33,988 bases of DNA from positions 1 to 33,988 of the forward strand of contig JAHBWF010000083.1 of assembly GCA_019637105.1 (NCBI GenBank), given 5' to 3'. Within the stretch, counting starts at the first letter, position 1. Each line of letters starts with the position of its first letter. The DNA comes from Labilithrix sp. (GTDB lineage: Bacteria; Myxococcota_A; Polyangia; Polyangiales; Polyangiaceae). The position numbers and the translations under genes are program-made. This document shows positions 9,142-22,209 of the stretch, piece after piece. The notes beneath the pieces were generated by a model. It worked only from the letters and a program-made list of their open reading frames with translations. It had not been told where the DNA came from and made no database searches.

Positions 9142-10551
9142 ATGTCCGACGCGAAAGTTGCCACCCTCGTCGCGCGCATCAACGACGACGCGCCCTCGGA
9201 CGCCGCGCGATGGGAGTTCGAAGGCTCCGTCCCGTTCGGCGCCGGCGGCGGCGGCCTGGGCGTCGAGCCGCCGCGGGTCCTCCGCTTCCGGCTCGGCAAC
9301 GGGCTCCGCCTCCTCTTGCTCGTCGACCGGAGCGCGCCCGTCCTCAGCTACTTCACGTGGTTCCGCGTCGGCTCCCGCCACGAGAAGCCCGGCAAGACCG
9401 GCCTCGCGCACCTCTTCGAGCACCTCATGTTCAACGAGACCGAGGGGCTCGCCGCCAACGAGTTCGATCGCAAGCTCGAGGAGAACGGCGCGGAGTCGAA
9501 CGCCGCGACGTGGCTCGACTGGACCTACTACTACGAGTCGCTCCCCAAGGACCGCTTCAAGCTCGCCGTCGAGCTCGAGAGCGAGCGGATGGCGCGCCTG
9601 GTCCTCCGCGAGCCGCAGGTCGCGAGCGAGAAGGAGGTCGTCGCCAACGAGCGCCGCATGCGCGTCGACGACGACGTCGAGGGGACCGCGAACGAGATCC
9701 TCTACAAGACGGCCTTCACCTGCCACCCCTACCACTGGCCGACGATCGGCTGGATGAAGGACATCGAGGCGTTCACCCCCGAGGACTGCGTCGCGTTCTA
9801 CCGGACGTACTACGCGCCGAACAACGCGACGGTCGTCGTCGTCGGCGACGTCACCGAGAAGGACGTCCTCACGCGCGTCCGCGACGCCTACGGCGCGATC
9901 CCCGCCTCGCAGATCCCGGAGGAGGACACGGAGCCCGAGCCGCCGCAGCACGCGCGCCGCGTCGTGACGCTCAACAAGCCCACGCCGAGCGAGAAGCTCC
10001 TCGTCGGCTACCGCGGTCCGGCCCTCGGCGACGCCGACCACGCCACCTGCGTCGTGCTCAACGAGGTCCTCTTCGGCGGCCGCGCGTCGCGCCTCTACCA
10101 CGAGCTCGTGACCACGCGCGAGGCGTGCACCGAGGTCCGCGGCTGGGTGTCGACCTTCCGCGATCCCGGCCTCTACGAGCTCTATTTCACGGCGCGCCCC
10201 GGGGTCTCGGGCGACGAGATCCTCGGCGCGCTCGACGCCCAGCTCGAGCGCGTGCGGAGCGAGCTTGTCGACGCCGAGGAGCTCGACCGCGCGAAGGCGC
10301 GCCTCGAGCTCGGCCTCCTCCAGTCGCTCGAGACGACGAGCGGCAAGGCCGAGCAGATCGGCTTCTACGACACCGTCCTCGGCGATCCGGCGGCCGCGTT
10401 CCGCCGCCTCGAGTGCTACCGCCGGGTCACCGCCGGCGAGGTGCGCACGGCCGCGCGACGCTACTTCGTCGACGAGGCGCGCACCATCATCCGCGTGCTC
10501 CCCGAGCCCGAGACCGAGGCGCCCCCCGTCTCGGCGGAGGTGGGCGCGTGA
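9142..10551 (+). CDS. M16 family zinc metallopeptidase, catalytic subunit
   Basis: A 469-residue M16B-type protease. The inverted zinc motif HLFEH lies at residues 90-94, and the third ligand is in the SEKEVVANERR helix (Glu163 to Glu170). The N-terminal segment LRFRLGNGLRLLLLVDRSAP and the GSRHEKPGKTGLAH approach are standard. No signal peptide is visible, so it acts in the cytoplasm or on imported peptides. The downstream gene encodes the inactive partner and overlaps it (GTGA). Together they should form the heterodimer clamshell known for bacterial M16B pairs, which degrades or processes peptides. The substrate is unknown. Confidence 0.92.
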   Translation: MSDAKVATLVARINDDAPSDAARWEFEGSVPFGAGGGGLGVEPPRVLRFRLGNGLRLLLLVDRSAPVLSYFTWFRVGSRHEKPGKTGLAHLFEHLMFNETEGLAANEFDRKLEENGAESNAATWLDWTYYYESLPKDRFKLAVELESERMARLVLREPQVASEKEVVANERRMRVDDDVEGTANEILYKTAFTCHPYHWPTIGWMKDIEAFTPEDCVAFYRTYYAPNNATVVVVGDVTEKDVLTRVRDAYGAIPASQIPEEDTEPEPPQHARRVVTLNKPTPSEKLLVGYRGPALGDADHATCVVLNEVLFGGRASRLYHELVTTREACTEVRGWVSTFRDPGLYELYFTARPGVSGDEILGALDAQLERVRSELVDAEELDRAKARLELGLLQSLETTSGKAEQIGFYDTVLGDPAAAFRRLECYRRVTAGEVRTAARRYFVDEARTIIRVLPEPETEAPPVSAEVGA

Positions 10552-11855
10552 CGACCAGGTTCGAGCTCGACGGCGGCGCGGTCGGCTTCATCGAGAGCTC
10601 CTCGGCGGTGCCGCTCGTCTCGATCGTGGTCTCCGTACGGAGCGGCGCCATCGTCGATCCCGAGGGCAAGGACGGCGTGTGCCGCTTCGCGGCGCGCATG
10701 CTCCGTCGCGGCGCGGACGGGATGACCGCGCAGGAGATCGAGGCGACCATCGACCGCCTCGGCGGGGAGCTCGCGCTCGACGTCGGTCCGTCGACGGTCA
10801 GCCTGCACGGCCAGGTGATCCGCCGCAACGTCGAGCCGTTCGTCGCGTTGATCGCCCGGATCCTCGGCAAGCCGGCGTTCGCGCCCGACGAGATCGCCCG
10901 GCTCCGGCGCGAGACCGCCGCCGAGCTCGTCGAGGCGCGCGACAGCGACCGCGCGCTCGCCAACCTCGCCTTCCGCCGCGCGCTGTTCGCCGGTCACCCG
11001 TACGCGCGCTCCGCGGCCGGCCGGCCCTCGACGATCGCCGGCATCGAGCGCGACGACGTCGTCGCCGCCTACGAGAGGCACTTCGTCCGGGGCGACCTGG
11101 TGCTCGGCTTCGCCGGCGCCGTCACCGAGGACGAGGCCAAGCGGCACGGGGCGACGCTCGCGGCGGCCGTCCACGAGGGGCCGCGCGTCGCGGTGACGCC
11201 TCCGGAGCCCGACAAGAAGGAGGGCCGGCGCCTCGTCTTCGTCGACAAGCCGGAGCGGACGCAGACGCAGACGCTGATCGGCAGCCTCGGCACGTGGCCG
11301 CACGACCCCGATCACGTCCCGCTCGTCACCGCGACGGCCGTGCTCGGCGGGACCTTCACGTCGCGGATGATGCGCGAGATCCGGAGCAAGCGCGGCTGGT
11401 CGTACGGAACGAGCGCGCGCCTGTCGATCGAGCGCCGCCGTCACGCCTTCACCATGTCGGCGGCGCCCGGCGCGGCCGACTGCGCGCCGTGCGTCGAGCT
11501 CGAGCTGTCCCTGCTCGAGGACTTCGTCGCGAAGGGCGTCACCAAGCGCGAGCTCGGGTTCATCAAGAACTACCTCGTCCGCTCGTACGCGTTCGAGGTC
11601 GACACGGCGCCCAAGCGACTCGGCCAGGCCGTCGAGACCGAGCTCCTCGAGCTGCCGGCGGATTACCACACGCGCTACGTCGACCACGTGCGCGAGGTCA
11701 CCCTCGAGGCGGCCAACGCCGCGACGGCGACGCGGCTCTCCGCCGAGGACGTCGTCATCATCGTCGTCGGCACGGCGGCCGACACGCTCGACGCCGTCCA
11801 GCGGCGGGTCCCCGATCTCGTCTCCACCGACGTCGTCCCGTTCGACGCCGACTGA
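10548..11855 (+). CDS. M16 family peptidase-like protein, non-catalytic subunit
   Basis: A 435-residue M16 fold protein starting at GTG 10548, which overlaps the TGA of the catalytic subunit gene. The position of the HxxEH motif reads FAARMLRRG, so zinc ligands are lost. The C-terminal half keeps the Arg/Tyr pair (RGWSYG at 282-287) that lies in the non-catalytic subunit of M16B dimers and contacts substrate. The open frame extends far upstream, but that part is a shadow of the first subunit. The strict overlap implies 1:1 expression. Confidence 0.9.
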   Translation: MTTRFELDGGAVGFIESSSAVPLVSIVVSVRSGAIVDPEGKDGVCRFAARMLRRGADGMTAQEIEATIDRLGGELALDVGPSTVSLHGQVIRRNVEPFVALIARILGKPAFAPDEIARLRRETAAELVEARDSDRALANLAFRRALFAGHPYARSAAGRPSTIAGIERDDVVAAYERHFVRGDLVLGFAGAVTEDEAKRHGATLAAAVHEGPRVAVTPPEPDKKEGRRLVFVDKPERTQTQTLIGSLGTWPHDPDHVPLVTATAVLGGTFTSRMMREIRSKRGWSYGTSARLSIERRRHAFTMSAAPGAADCAPCVELELSLLEDFVAKGVTKRELGFIKNYLVRSYAFEVDTAPKRLGQAVETELLELPADYHTRYVDHVREVTLEAANAATATRLSAEDVVIIVVGTAADTLDAVQRRVPDLVSTDVVPFDAD

Positions 11856-11865
11856 GGTCGCCCGC

Positions 11866-12828
11866 GTGGACACCGTCTTCGTCAGCGGGCCCCTGCTCGG
11901 CGACGCGCGCGAGGTCCTCCGCGAAGCGCCCCTCGAGGTCGTCGAGGATCCGGGCGGCGTCGGCTCCGAGGCGTTCGCGCGGGCGGCCGACCGCGCCCGA
12001 GGGATCGTCGCGCTGATCACGGATCGCGTCGACGCGGCGCTGCTCGCCAGGACGCCCCGCCTCTCGATCGTCGCCAACGTCGCCGTCGGCGTCGACAACG
12101 TCGACCTCGCCGCGTGCGCCGCGCGCGGCGTCGTCGTCACGAACACGCCCGACGTCCTCACCGAGGCGACGGCGGACCTCGCGTTCGGGCTCCTCATCGA
12201 CGCCGCGCGCCGCATCTCGGAGGGAGACCGCCTCGTCCGCGCCGGCGCCTGGGAGCGTTGGTCGCCGACGTTCCACCTCGGCGCGCGCGTCCACGGGATG
12301 AAGCTCGGCGTCGTCGGCTTCGGCAGGATCGGCAAGGCGGTCGCGCGGCGCGCGCGCGGCTTCGGGATGCACGTCGGCTACACCCAGCGGCGGCGCGAGC
12401 CGGAGGCGATCGAGCGCGCCCTCGGGGCGACGTGGGTGCCGTCCCTCGACGAGCTCTGCGCGACGTCGGACGCGATCACCCTCCACGTCCCGCTGACCCC
12501 CGAGACGCGGCACCTGTTCGACGCCGCGCGGCTGGCCCGGATGCGCCCGGGCTCGATCCTCGTCAACACCGCGCGCGGCCCGGTCGTCGACGAGGCCGCC
12601 CTCGCCCGCGCGCTCGAGCGCGGCCCGCTCGCGGCGGCGGGGCTCGACGTCTTCGAGCGCGAGCCCCGGGTGCACCCCGCGCTGCTCGCCCGCGAAAACG
12701 CCGTCCTCGCCCCGCACATCGGCAGCGCCGACCGCCCGACGCGCGAGGCGATGGCCTCGCTGGCCGCCGCGAACGTGATCCGCGTCCTGTCGGGTCAGCC
12801 CCCGCTCACGCCGGTCGTTCCCCGTTGA
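11866..12828 (+). CDS. D-isomer 2-hydroxyacid dehydrogenase (glyoxylate/hydroxypyruvate reductase-like)
   Basis: A 320-residue NAD(P)H-dependent oxidoreductase. It has a Rossmann motif GFGRIG (151-156), catalytic Arg237 in NTARGP, Glu266 in DVFEREP and His284 in APHIGSA. NTPDVLTEATADLAFGLL (93-110) is typical of glyoxylate/hydroxypyruvate reductases. Arg-rich QRRRE after the Rossmann strand suggests NADPH preference; this is inference. The GTG start is 10 bp after the M16 partner, and GAGG is well placed upstream, so it is probably in the same operon. The metabolic link to the proteases is unclear. Confidence 0.88.
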   Translation: MDTVFVSGPLLGDAREVLREAPLEVVEDPGGVGSEAFARAADRARGIVALITDRVDAALLARTPRLSIVANVAVGVDNVDLAACAARGVVVTNTPDVLTEATADLAFGLLIDAARRISEGDRLVRAGAWERWSPTFHLGARVHGMKLGVVGFGRIGKAVARRARGFGMHVGYTQRRREPEAIERALGATWVPSLDELCATSDAITLHVPLTPETRHLFDAARLARMRPGSILVNTARGPVVDEAALARALERGPLAAAGLDVFEREPRVHPALLARENAVLAPHIGSADRPTREAMASLAAANVIRVLSGQPPLTPVVPR

Positions 12829-12846
12829 GGCCGCGCCGCCGCGGGA

Positions 12847-14247
12847 TCACGCCGGGCGCTTCGCGAGGATCTCGGCGAACTTCGTGTCGTACGCGCCCGA
12901 GCGGAACTCGTCGCTCGCGCAGAGCTTCCGCAGGAAGGCGATGTTGGTCGTCGCCGGCGCGATGACCGTCCCGGCCAGCGCACGATCGAGCTCGCCGATC
13001 GCGGCGTCCCGGGTCTCGGCCCAGGCGACGACCTTCGCGATCATCGGATCGTAGTACGGCGTGATCTTGCTCCCGGCCCTTACGCCGGACTCGATCCGGA
13101 GCGCGCGCGTCTGCACCTCGCCGGCGCCGCCGGCCCAGACGAGCTCGTCGATCGGGCCCGGCTTCGGGATGAAGCCCTTGCTCGGGTCCTCCGCGTAGAC
13201 GCGCGCCTCGATCGCGTGCCCGCTCCGGGCGACGCTCGAGAGATCCGGCAGCCGCTCGCCGGCGGCGACGCGGAGCTGCAGCTCCACGAGGTCGAGGCCG
13301 GTGACCATCTCGGTGACCGGGTGCTCCACCTGGAGCCGCGCGTTGACCTCGAGGAAGAAGAGGTCGCCCTCGGCGTCGGCGATGAACTCGCAGGTCCCGG
13401 CGCCGACGTAGCCGACCTTCTTCACGACACGGAGGGCGGCCTCGTAGAGGTCGGCCCGGCGCTTCTCCCCCGCGGCGCCGGCGAAGAACGACGCCGGCGA
13501 CGGCGACTCCTCGACGATCTTCTGGTGGCGCCGCTGCACGCTGCACTCGCGCTCGCCGAGCGCGAACGCCTGGCCGTGCGCGTCGCAGAACACCTGCACC
13601 TCGATGTGCCGCGGCTGGGCGACGTAGCGCTCGAGGTAGACCCGCGCGTCGGCGAAGCTCGCCTTGCCGCGATCGGAGCACGACTTGAGCGCGCGCTCGA
13701 CGCCGGCCTCGTCGGCGACGACCTGCATCCCGATGCCGCCGCCGCCGCCGACCGCCTTGACGACGATCGGGTAGCCGACCTTCGCCGCGATCGCCTTCGC
13801 GTGCGCCACGCCCTCGGCGGTGTCGATCGCGATCGGCTCGTCGGTCCCGGGGACCGGGCTCGTCCCGGCGGAGAGCGCGACGTGCCGCGCCTTCATCTTG
13901 TCGCCGAAGGCGTCGAGCGTGTCGGGCGACGGGCCGATGAAGACCGCGCCCGCTTCGGCGACGGCGCGCGCGAACGCCGACTTCTCGCTGAGGAAGCCGT
14001 AGCCGGGGTGCACCGCCTTCGCGCCGGTCTTCTTCAGCGCGGCGAGGATCGCCTCGACGTTCAGGTACGAGTCCTTCGCGGGCGCCGGACCGACGAGCAC
14101 GGCCTCGTCGGCGTCGGAGACGTGCGGCGCGTCCGCGTCGGCCTCCGAGTAGACGGCGACGGTCGCGACGCCGAGGCGCTTGCAGGTACGGATGACGCGG
14201 CGCGCGATCTCGCCACGGTTGCAGACGAGGACCTTTTCGAAGGGCAT
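12847..14247 (-). CDS. Biotin carboxylase subunit of an acyl-CoA carboxylase (AccC-like)
   Basis: A 466-residue ATP-grasp enzyme that carboxylates biotin with bicarbonate and ATP. The N-terminus FEKVLVCNRGEIARRVIRT is classic. Other motifs are HPGYGFLSE, a glycine-rich loop GGGGGIGM, ERECSVQRRHQKIVEE and EVNARLQVEHPVTE. The protein ends at the biotin carboxylase domain: there is no biotinyl (AMKM) domain, so biotin carrier and carboxyltransferase must be encoded elsewhere. The glycine loop has Ile where the E. coli enzyme has Arg. It could serve acetyl-, propionyl- or methylcrotonyl-CoA carboxylase. It converges on the dehydrogenase gene, with 18 bp between stops. Confidence 0.9.
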   Translation of the reverse strand: MPFEKVLVCNRGEIARRVIRTCKRLGVATVAVYSEADADAPHVSDADEAVLVGPAPAKDSYLNVEAILAALKKTGAKAVHPGYGFLSEKSAFARAVAEAGAVFIGPSPDTLDAFGDKMKARHVALSAGTSPVPGTDEPIAIDTAEGVAHAKAIAAKVGYPIVVKAVGGGGGIGMQVVADEAGVERALKSCSDRGKASFADARVYLERYVAQPRHIEVQVFCDAHGQAFALGERECSVQRRHQKIVEESPSPASFFAGAAGEKRRADLYEAALRVVKKVGYVGAGTCEFIADAEGDLFFLEVNARLQVEHPVTEMVTGLDLVELQLRVAAGERLPDLSSVARSGHAIEARVYAEDPSKGFIPKPGPIDELVWAGGAGEVQTRALRIESGVRAGSKITPYYDPMIAKVVAWAETRDAAIGELDRALAGTVIAPATTNIAFLRKLCASDEFRSGAYDTKFAEILAKRPA

Positions 14248-14391
14248 GATGGTCCCGAGATAGCACGCTCGGGCCCGCGTTTGGCTCGCGTGAACGCCCG
14301 CGGCAGCCCCGTCCGGTCGAGCCCTCCCCTCACCCGTCGCGCCGCGCCGCGCGGGCGCTCCGGAGCCCCGATCCGTCGCGCGTCGTTCCTT

Positions 14392-15516
14392 CTACTTCGC
14401 CGCCCGGATCGTGGCCAGGACCGCGAAGTGGTCCGACGGGGTGATGCCGTTCGCCGTCGCGCGGTCGATGGCCGGAGCCGTCGACGTGATCGCGCCGCCG
14501 GAGTGGAAGATCCAGTCGAGGCGCGCGGAGCTCTTCCAGCCCTTCTTCTTCCAGTCGCTGTTGAAGGTCGCCTTGCTCTTCGTGGTGGTGCCGCTGTGGC
14601 TCGCGGCGCGGGTCAGGCCGGCGCTCTCGAGGATCGAGATGGTGGTCTCGCCCTTGGTCGCGGTCGCCTGAGGATCGGTGTTGAAGTCGCCCATCACGAC
14701 CTTGCTCAGGCCCTTGCCCCTGGACCGGACGATCGCCCGGATGGCCTCCGCTTGCTTCTTGCGCCCCGCCGAGCACTTCGACCCGTGGGCGATGTGCGCG
14801 TTGACGACGAGAAAGACCGCCTGCGAGTCCTTCTCGCGGAGCCCGACCCACGCGGCGCGCCGTCCGTTGGCGTTGGGGTAGCACTCGTGGCTCTTGCCGT
14901 ACGGGTTGGGCAGAGACTCGTTCCCCTTGCCGGTCGCCGCGTCGTACGCGAAGCGCGTCTTCCGGTAGAACACGAGCTTCGGGCTGCCGGATTTGCTCGG
15001 GCGGAACACGGCGTACGGCTTGTCGCCTCCGGTGAGCCCCGCGATGAGATCTTTGTCGGCTCCGCTCGACGCCTCCTGGACGCCGACGATGTCGGGCTTG
15101 TTGGCGAGGATGCGCGCCACGACGGCGGCTCGGCGCTTGTTCCAGGCGTAGACGCCCGTGTCCTCGGACGTCGGGTGCCGGACGTTGTAGGTCATCACGC
15201 GGAACGGCCGAAGCGGCTTGGGCGCCAGGGGCTGGAGCGGTCCCGGCTCGTCGTCCGTCGGGTCGTCGTCTTCGATCGCGCCGTCGGTCTCGTCCGAATC
15301 GCCGGCCGCCTCGCCCGGCTCGTCGTCGGCCTCGTCCGGGGCGTCGCCGGTCTCGTCCGGGGCGTCGCCGTCGTCGTCGAGATCGGCGTCGTCCGTCGAC
15401 GCGCGCGCGCCGCCGGCCGGCTCGCTCGACGCGTCGAGCTCGGTGTCTCCGCAGGCCGCGAGCGGCGGGAGACCAAGGCCAGCGATCAACGTGAGGATCC
15501 ATCGGTTCGCGCGCAT
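14392..15516 (-). CDS. Endonuclease/exonuclease/phosphatase-family lipoprotein
   Basis: A 374-residue predicted lipoprotein. The signal MRANRWILTLIAGLGLPPLAAC gives Cys22. A very acidic linker (30-95) of Asp/Glu-Ala-Pro repeats follows, then an EEP catalytic domain: TYNVRH (Asn111), GVQEAS (metal ligand Glu148), VNAHIAHGS (His241), GDFNTD (Asp277, Asn279), RLDWIF (Asp334) and SDHFAV (Asp362, His363). All the key residues are present, so it should be an active Mg-dependent nuclease or phosphodiesterase on the cell surface. Whether DNA, a nucleotide or a phospholipid is cut is not evident. The start at ATG 15516 places the lipobox correctly; an in-frame start further upstream would spoil it. 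Confidence 0.85.
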   Translation of the reverse strand: MRANRWILTLIAGLGLPPLAACGDTELDASSEPAGGARASTDDADLDDDGDAPDETGDAPDEADDEPGEAAGDSDETDGAIEDDDPTDDEPGPLQPLAPKPLRPFRVMTYNVRHPTSEDTGVYAWNKRRAAVVARILANKPDIVGVQEASSGADKDLIAGLTGGDKPYAVFRPSKSGSPKLVFYRKTRFAYDAATGKGNESLPNPYGKSHECYPNANGRRAAWVGLREKDSQAVFLVVNAHIAHGSKCSAGRKKQAEAIRAIVRSRGKGLSKVVMGDFNTDPQATATKGETTISILESAGLTRAASHSGTTTKSKATFNSDWKKKGWKSSARLDWIFHSGGAITSTAPAIDRATANGITPSDHFAVLATIRAAK

Positions 15517-15741
15517 GTTCGAGGCGCCTTCGGCAAGTCGTGTGCCGCGCCGCACATGCGCAACGGCCTGCGCGACCGCGCGGCCTCGGCGGCGTTCGGG
15601 CGATCGATCGTCGACGGAAACACGGGCGCGAGCGGCCCGGATGGATCGAGGGCGCGTACGCGCGGGATCCGGCTGGCGTCCTCCGGATGCGCGGCGCGTC
15701 GCGCAAGCGCGCGCGTCGCCTCGCGGCGCGAGCCCCGCCCG

Positions 15742-19386
<3,645 letters not shown>

Positions 19387-19401
19387 CGCTCCTCGCCTCG
19401 C

Positions 19402-21267
19402 TCAGTCGAACCAGCCGCGCACGCGCATCGCGCCGGTCGCTCGGTCGATCTCGATCCACGCGGCGCCGTCGTCGGTCCAGGCCTGGACGTAGTCGACGGC
19501 GCCGCGCCTCGCGCTCGCGTCGCCGGGAGCCGACGGCAGGGTCTTCCACCACTCGACGGACTCGACCCGGGAGAGGTGCCGCGTGATGCGGACGTCCTCG
19601 CGCGCGATCGGGCGCGGCTCGGCGAGGAGGCGGGTCGGCTCCGGCACGCTCGAGAGCGCGCGCCGCCTCCGCTTCTTGCCCGTCGCCTGGAGGCGTTCGC
19701 CGCCTCCGGCGTCCTGCGCGGGGAGCTCGAACGCCACGAGGCGCGAGCGATCCTCCGGCACCCAGCTGTCGCCGAGCACGAGCGTGGAGACCGCCTCCGG
19801 CCCGAGATCGGAGACGAGCTCGGCCACGAGCCGGGGCAGCGCCCGCTCGGCCTTCGGCTCGGGCTCGAAGAGCGAGAGCGCCGCGGCCCGCTTGTGGACG
19901 AGCACCGGAGCGCGGAGCTTCGCGCCGAGCACGGGGGCGCCGAGGACGAGCCGCTCGATCTTCGGGCGGAGCGCGGCGAAGAGATCGCCCGCGCTCGAGA
20001 GCGGCGCGGGCAGCTCGAGCTCGACGAGGGAGACGTGGACCCTCGCGCGCCGGCCCTCGTCGTTCGAGGCGCTCGAGGCGTGGAGCGGCTCCTCGCCCGG
20101 TCGCACGGCCGCGGGCGCCTCCGCCGGCGCCGGGGCCTCGCGGAGCATCGCCGCGTCGAGGTGGAGCTCGAGCTCGAGCCGCGACGCCGCGACGGCGCGT
20201 CCTTGCAGGCGCGCCGAGAGCCGATCGCTCAGCGTCTTCGCGACGAACGTGAGCGCCTGCGTCCCCTCGACGCCGTACTCGAGCTCGGCCTCTTCCTCCG
20301 GGACCTCGGGCGGGACGTAGGGCGCGAGCGGCGCGCGGTCTTCTCCGTCGACGAGGGAGAGCACGTCGCGGGCGCGCGCGCCGAGGCGCGCCCCGAGGCC
20401 GTCGCGCGGCAAAGACCGCATCTCCTCGACGGTGCGGACGCCGATCTTCGCGAGCCAGCGCACGTCCTCGGGCGGCAGCGGCAGCGAGCCGACGGGGAGC
20501 GACGCGATGGCCCGAGCGTTGTCGCCCGGGCGCACGACGATCGGCTCGAGATCGGGGAGCGCGCTCCTCGACGCGCGGCGCTCGCCGACTCCGGCGCGGC
20601 CTCCGACCGGCGCGACGCGACCGTGTGCCCCCGGCGCGACGAGGGCCTCTCGTCCGCGCGGCGCGCGCCGGCGCGACGATCCGAGCGCGGCGCGCGCCGC
20701 GGACTCGGCCGACGCGCGCGCGAGCATCGCGGCGACGCGCGGACCGTCGGCGATCGCGACGGCGCACGTATGACCGAGCGACGTGATCACCCCGGCGAGG
20801 CGCGAGGCGAGGATCGTCTCGCCGTCGAAGATCGACGCCGACGACCGCGGCGCGTGGAGGTGAGCGCAGCCGGTCACGTCGATCCACACGACGTCGCCGA
20901 ACGGCGCGTCGGGGGAGCGAACGGCGGTCTCCTGGAGGTCGCACGCGAACGAGACCGTGGCCCCGAACGCGAGCCCGACCTCGGCGAGGCGGGCGAGGAC
21001 GTCGCGGACCGCGTCCGGCCGGACGACGCGGACGGCGAGATCGCCCGCCCGCGCCCGCGCCTGGGCGATCGTGTGGCCGGGCGAGACGCCGAGCGCGCGC
21101 GCCTCGCGCGAGACGACCGACAGCCTCGTGTTGCCGAGGAGCTTCGCCTCGGTCATCGGGGCCGGCGCGACCACCACGGCGAGCGGCAGGCCGGCGCTCG
21201 CCGGATCGAGCTCACCGCGGACGAGCTCGATCCGGAGCTCGGGCAGGCTCACCGCGCAGACACGCAT
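19402..21267 (-). CDS. imuB: ImuB, Y-family polymerase-like mutagenesis protein
   Basis: A 621-residue Y-family-like protein. The usual motif I acids are missing (MRVCAVSLPELRIELVRG), as in ImuB, which is not an active polymerase but a clamp-binding adaptor. VWIDVTGCAHLHAP, the helix-hairpin-helix region (LAKIGVRTVEEMRSLPRDGL) and EEEAELEYGVEGTQALTF are typical. ALSLF near residues 463-467 resembles a beta-clamp binding motif. The C-terminal part ends AWIEIDRATGAMRVRGWFD. A long Ala/Arg/Gly linker lies near residues 185-245. It starts 3 bp after imuA and is followed by dnaE2. Confidence 0.9.
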   Translation of the reverse strand: MRVCAVSLPELRIELVRGELDPASAGLPLAVVVAPAPMTEAKLLGNTRLSVVSREARALGVSPGHTIAQARARAGDLAVRVVRPDAVRDVLARLAEVGLAFGATVSFACDLQETAVRSPDAPFGDVVWIDVTGCAHLHAPRSSASIFDGETILASRLAGVITSLGHTCAVAIADGPRVAAMLARASAESAARAALGSSRRRAPRGREALVAPGAHGRVAPVGGRAGVGERRASRSALPDLEPIVVRPGDNARAIASLPVGSLPLPPEDVRWLAKIGVRTVEEMRSLPRDGLGARLGARARDVLSLVDGEDRAPLAPYVPPEVPEEEAELEYGVEGTQALTFVAKTLSDRLSARLQGRAVAASRLELELHLDAAMLREAPAPAEAPAAVRPGEEPLHASSASNDEGRRARVHVSLVELELPAPLSSAGDLFAALRPKIERLVLGAPVLGAKLRAPVLVHKRAAALSLFEPEPKAERALPRLVAELVSDLGPEAVSTLVLGDSWVPEDRSRLVAFELPAQDAGGGERLQATGKKRRRRALSSVPEPTRLLAEPRPIAREDVRITRHLSRVESVEWWKTLPSAPGDASARRGAVDYVQAWTDDGAAWIEIDRATGAMRVRGWFD

Positions 21268-21270
21268 CGC

Positions 21271-22209
21271 TCAACCCGCCCGCGCGAAGGTGTCGGCGTC
21301 GGCCCGCGCGAGCGCGGGATCGGTCGTGGGGTCCAGGAGCGGCACGACGTGCGCCGACGAGCCGGCGCCGCGGCGGTCCTTGGTCACCCGGAGCGAGAGC
21401 GCCTCCGGACGGCGCTCGACCTCGACGCGCATCGCGACCGGCCACGGCACCGGGCGCGGCGCGAGCGCGCTCGTGAGGAGGAGCGTCGTCGTCCCGTTCT
21501 CCTCCGCGGCGAGGGCCAGCTTCCGGACCACGACCGCGCCGGCGTCGTGCACGCCGGCGTCGTGGACGTCGCCGCGCCTCGCGCTCGCCGAGGACGACCT
21601 CGCGCCGCCGAGATCGTTGCGGTGAGGGACGTCGACGACGACGAGCGCGAACGCCCCCGACGCCGCGACCTTCACCGCGGCGCGCGCGAGCGCCTGCGGC
21701 GACGGACGGACGACGAGCAGCCGCGCGAGATCGACCCCCGCTTGCACGAGCGCCGGCGCATAGAGCGACGGGACGTCGTACGGCTCGCGCGCTCGCTTCG
21801 CGCGCTCCTCGAGAGGTGCCTCGCGCGCTCGCTTCGCGCGCTCCTCGAGGGGCTCGCACGCGCGGCCCCCGCCGTGAGCCGGCGTGATCCAGGCGCACCA
21901 CGCGCGCTCGTCCGCGGCGTGCACCGCGCAGACCGCCGAGAGCGCGATCGTCGTCGCGCCGCCGCGCATCGACTCCGGACAGCGCTGGGAGCTCGCGCGC
22001 GAGGCCTTGCCGTGGAGGCGCGGGAGCGCCGCGAGCTCCACGACCCCGCGCGGCAGCCCCCGATCGGGGAGCGCGCGCTCGAGCTCCGGCCACCCCAGCC
22101 CCAGGACCGCCCGCGCCGGGAGGAGCGCCCCCGTCCCCTGGAGAACGCCGAGGCGCGCGAGCGTCGTCACGTCGAGGTGGGAAGGAGCGAGCGCCGACAC
22201 ACTGAACAT
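21271..22209 (-). CDS. imuA: ImuA, RecA-like accessory mutagenesis protein
   Basis: A 312-residue protein of the ImuA group. ELERALPDRGLPRGVVELA near the N-terminus is the family signature. ARLLVVRPSPQALARAAVKVAASGAFALVVVDV corresponds to the RecA-like core. There is no clear Walker A motif, as in other ImuA proteins. ImuA binds RecA and ImuB in translesion synthesis. A 12-residue duplication (PLEERAKRARE) lies at about residues 120-142. The chosen start is ATG 22209; a start at GTG 22200 or GTG 22170 is possible because a TAATAT box overlaps the ATG. It is the first gene of the imuA-imuB-dnaE2 cassette. Confidence 0.82.
   Translation of the reverse strand: MFSVSALAPSHLDVTTLARLGVLQGTGALLPARAVLGLGWPELERALPDRGLPRGVVELAALPRLHGKASRASSQRCPESMRGGATTIALSAVCAVHAADERAWCAWITPAHGGGRACEPLEERAKRAREAPLEERAKRAREPYDVPSLYAPALVQAGVDLARLLVVRPSPQALARAAVKVAASGAFALVVVDVPHRNDLGGARSSSASARRGDVHDAGVHDAGAVVVRKLALAAEENGTTTLLLTSALAPRPVPWPVAMRVEVERRPEALSLRVTKDRRGAGSSAHVVPLLDPTTDPALARADADTFARAG
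21784..21855. repeat. 36-bp tandem duplication inside imuA
   Basis: Two copies, starting at 21784 and 21820, share 30 identical bases beginning CTCGCGCGCTCGCTTCGCGC. The remaining six bases differ. The unit encodes 12 residues (PLEERAKRARE plus one) and keeps frame. It is charged and likely to be a helical surface extension. Confidence 0.85.

Noticed and set aside
7087-10101. A 1004-residue minus-strand open frame
   Set aside because: It is antisense to the SUKH-like and M16 genes. Its Glu/Arg/Asp/Val composition is what antisense of high-GC genes gives.
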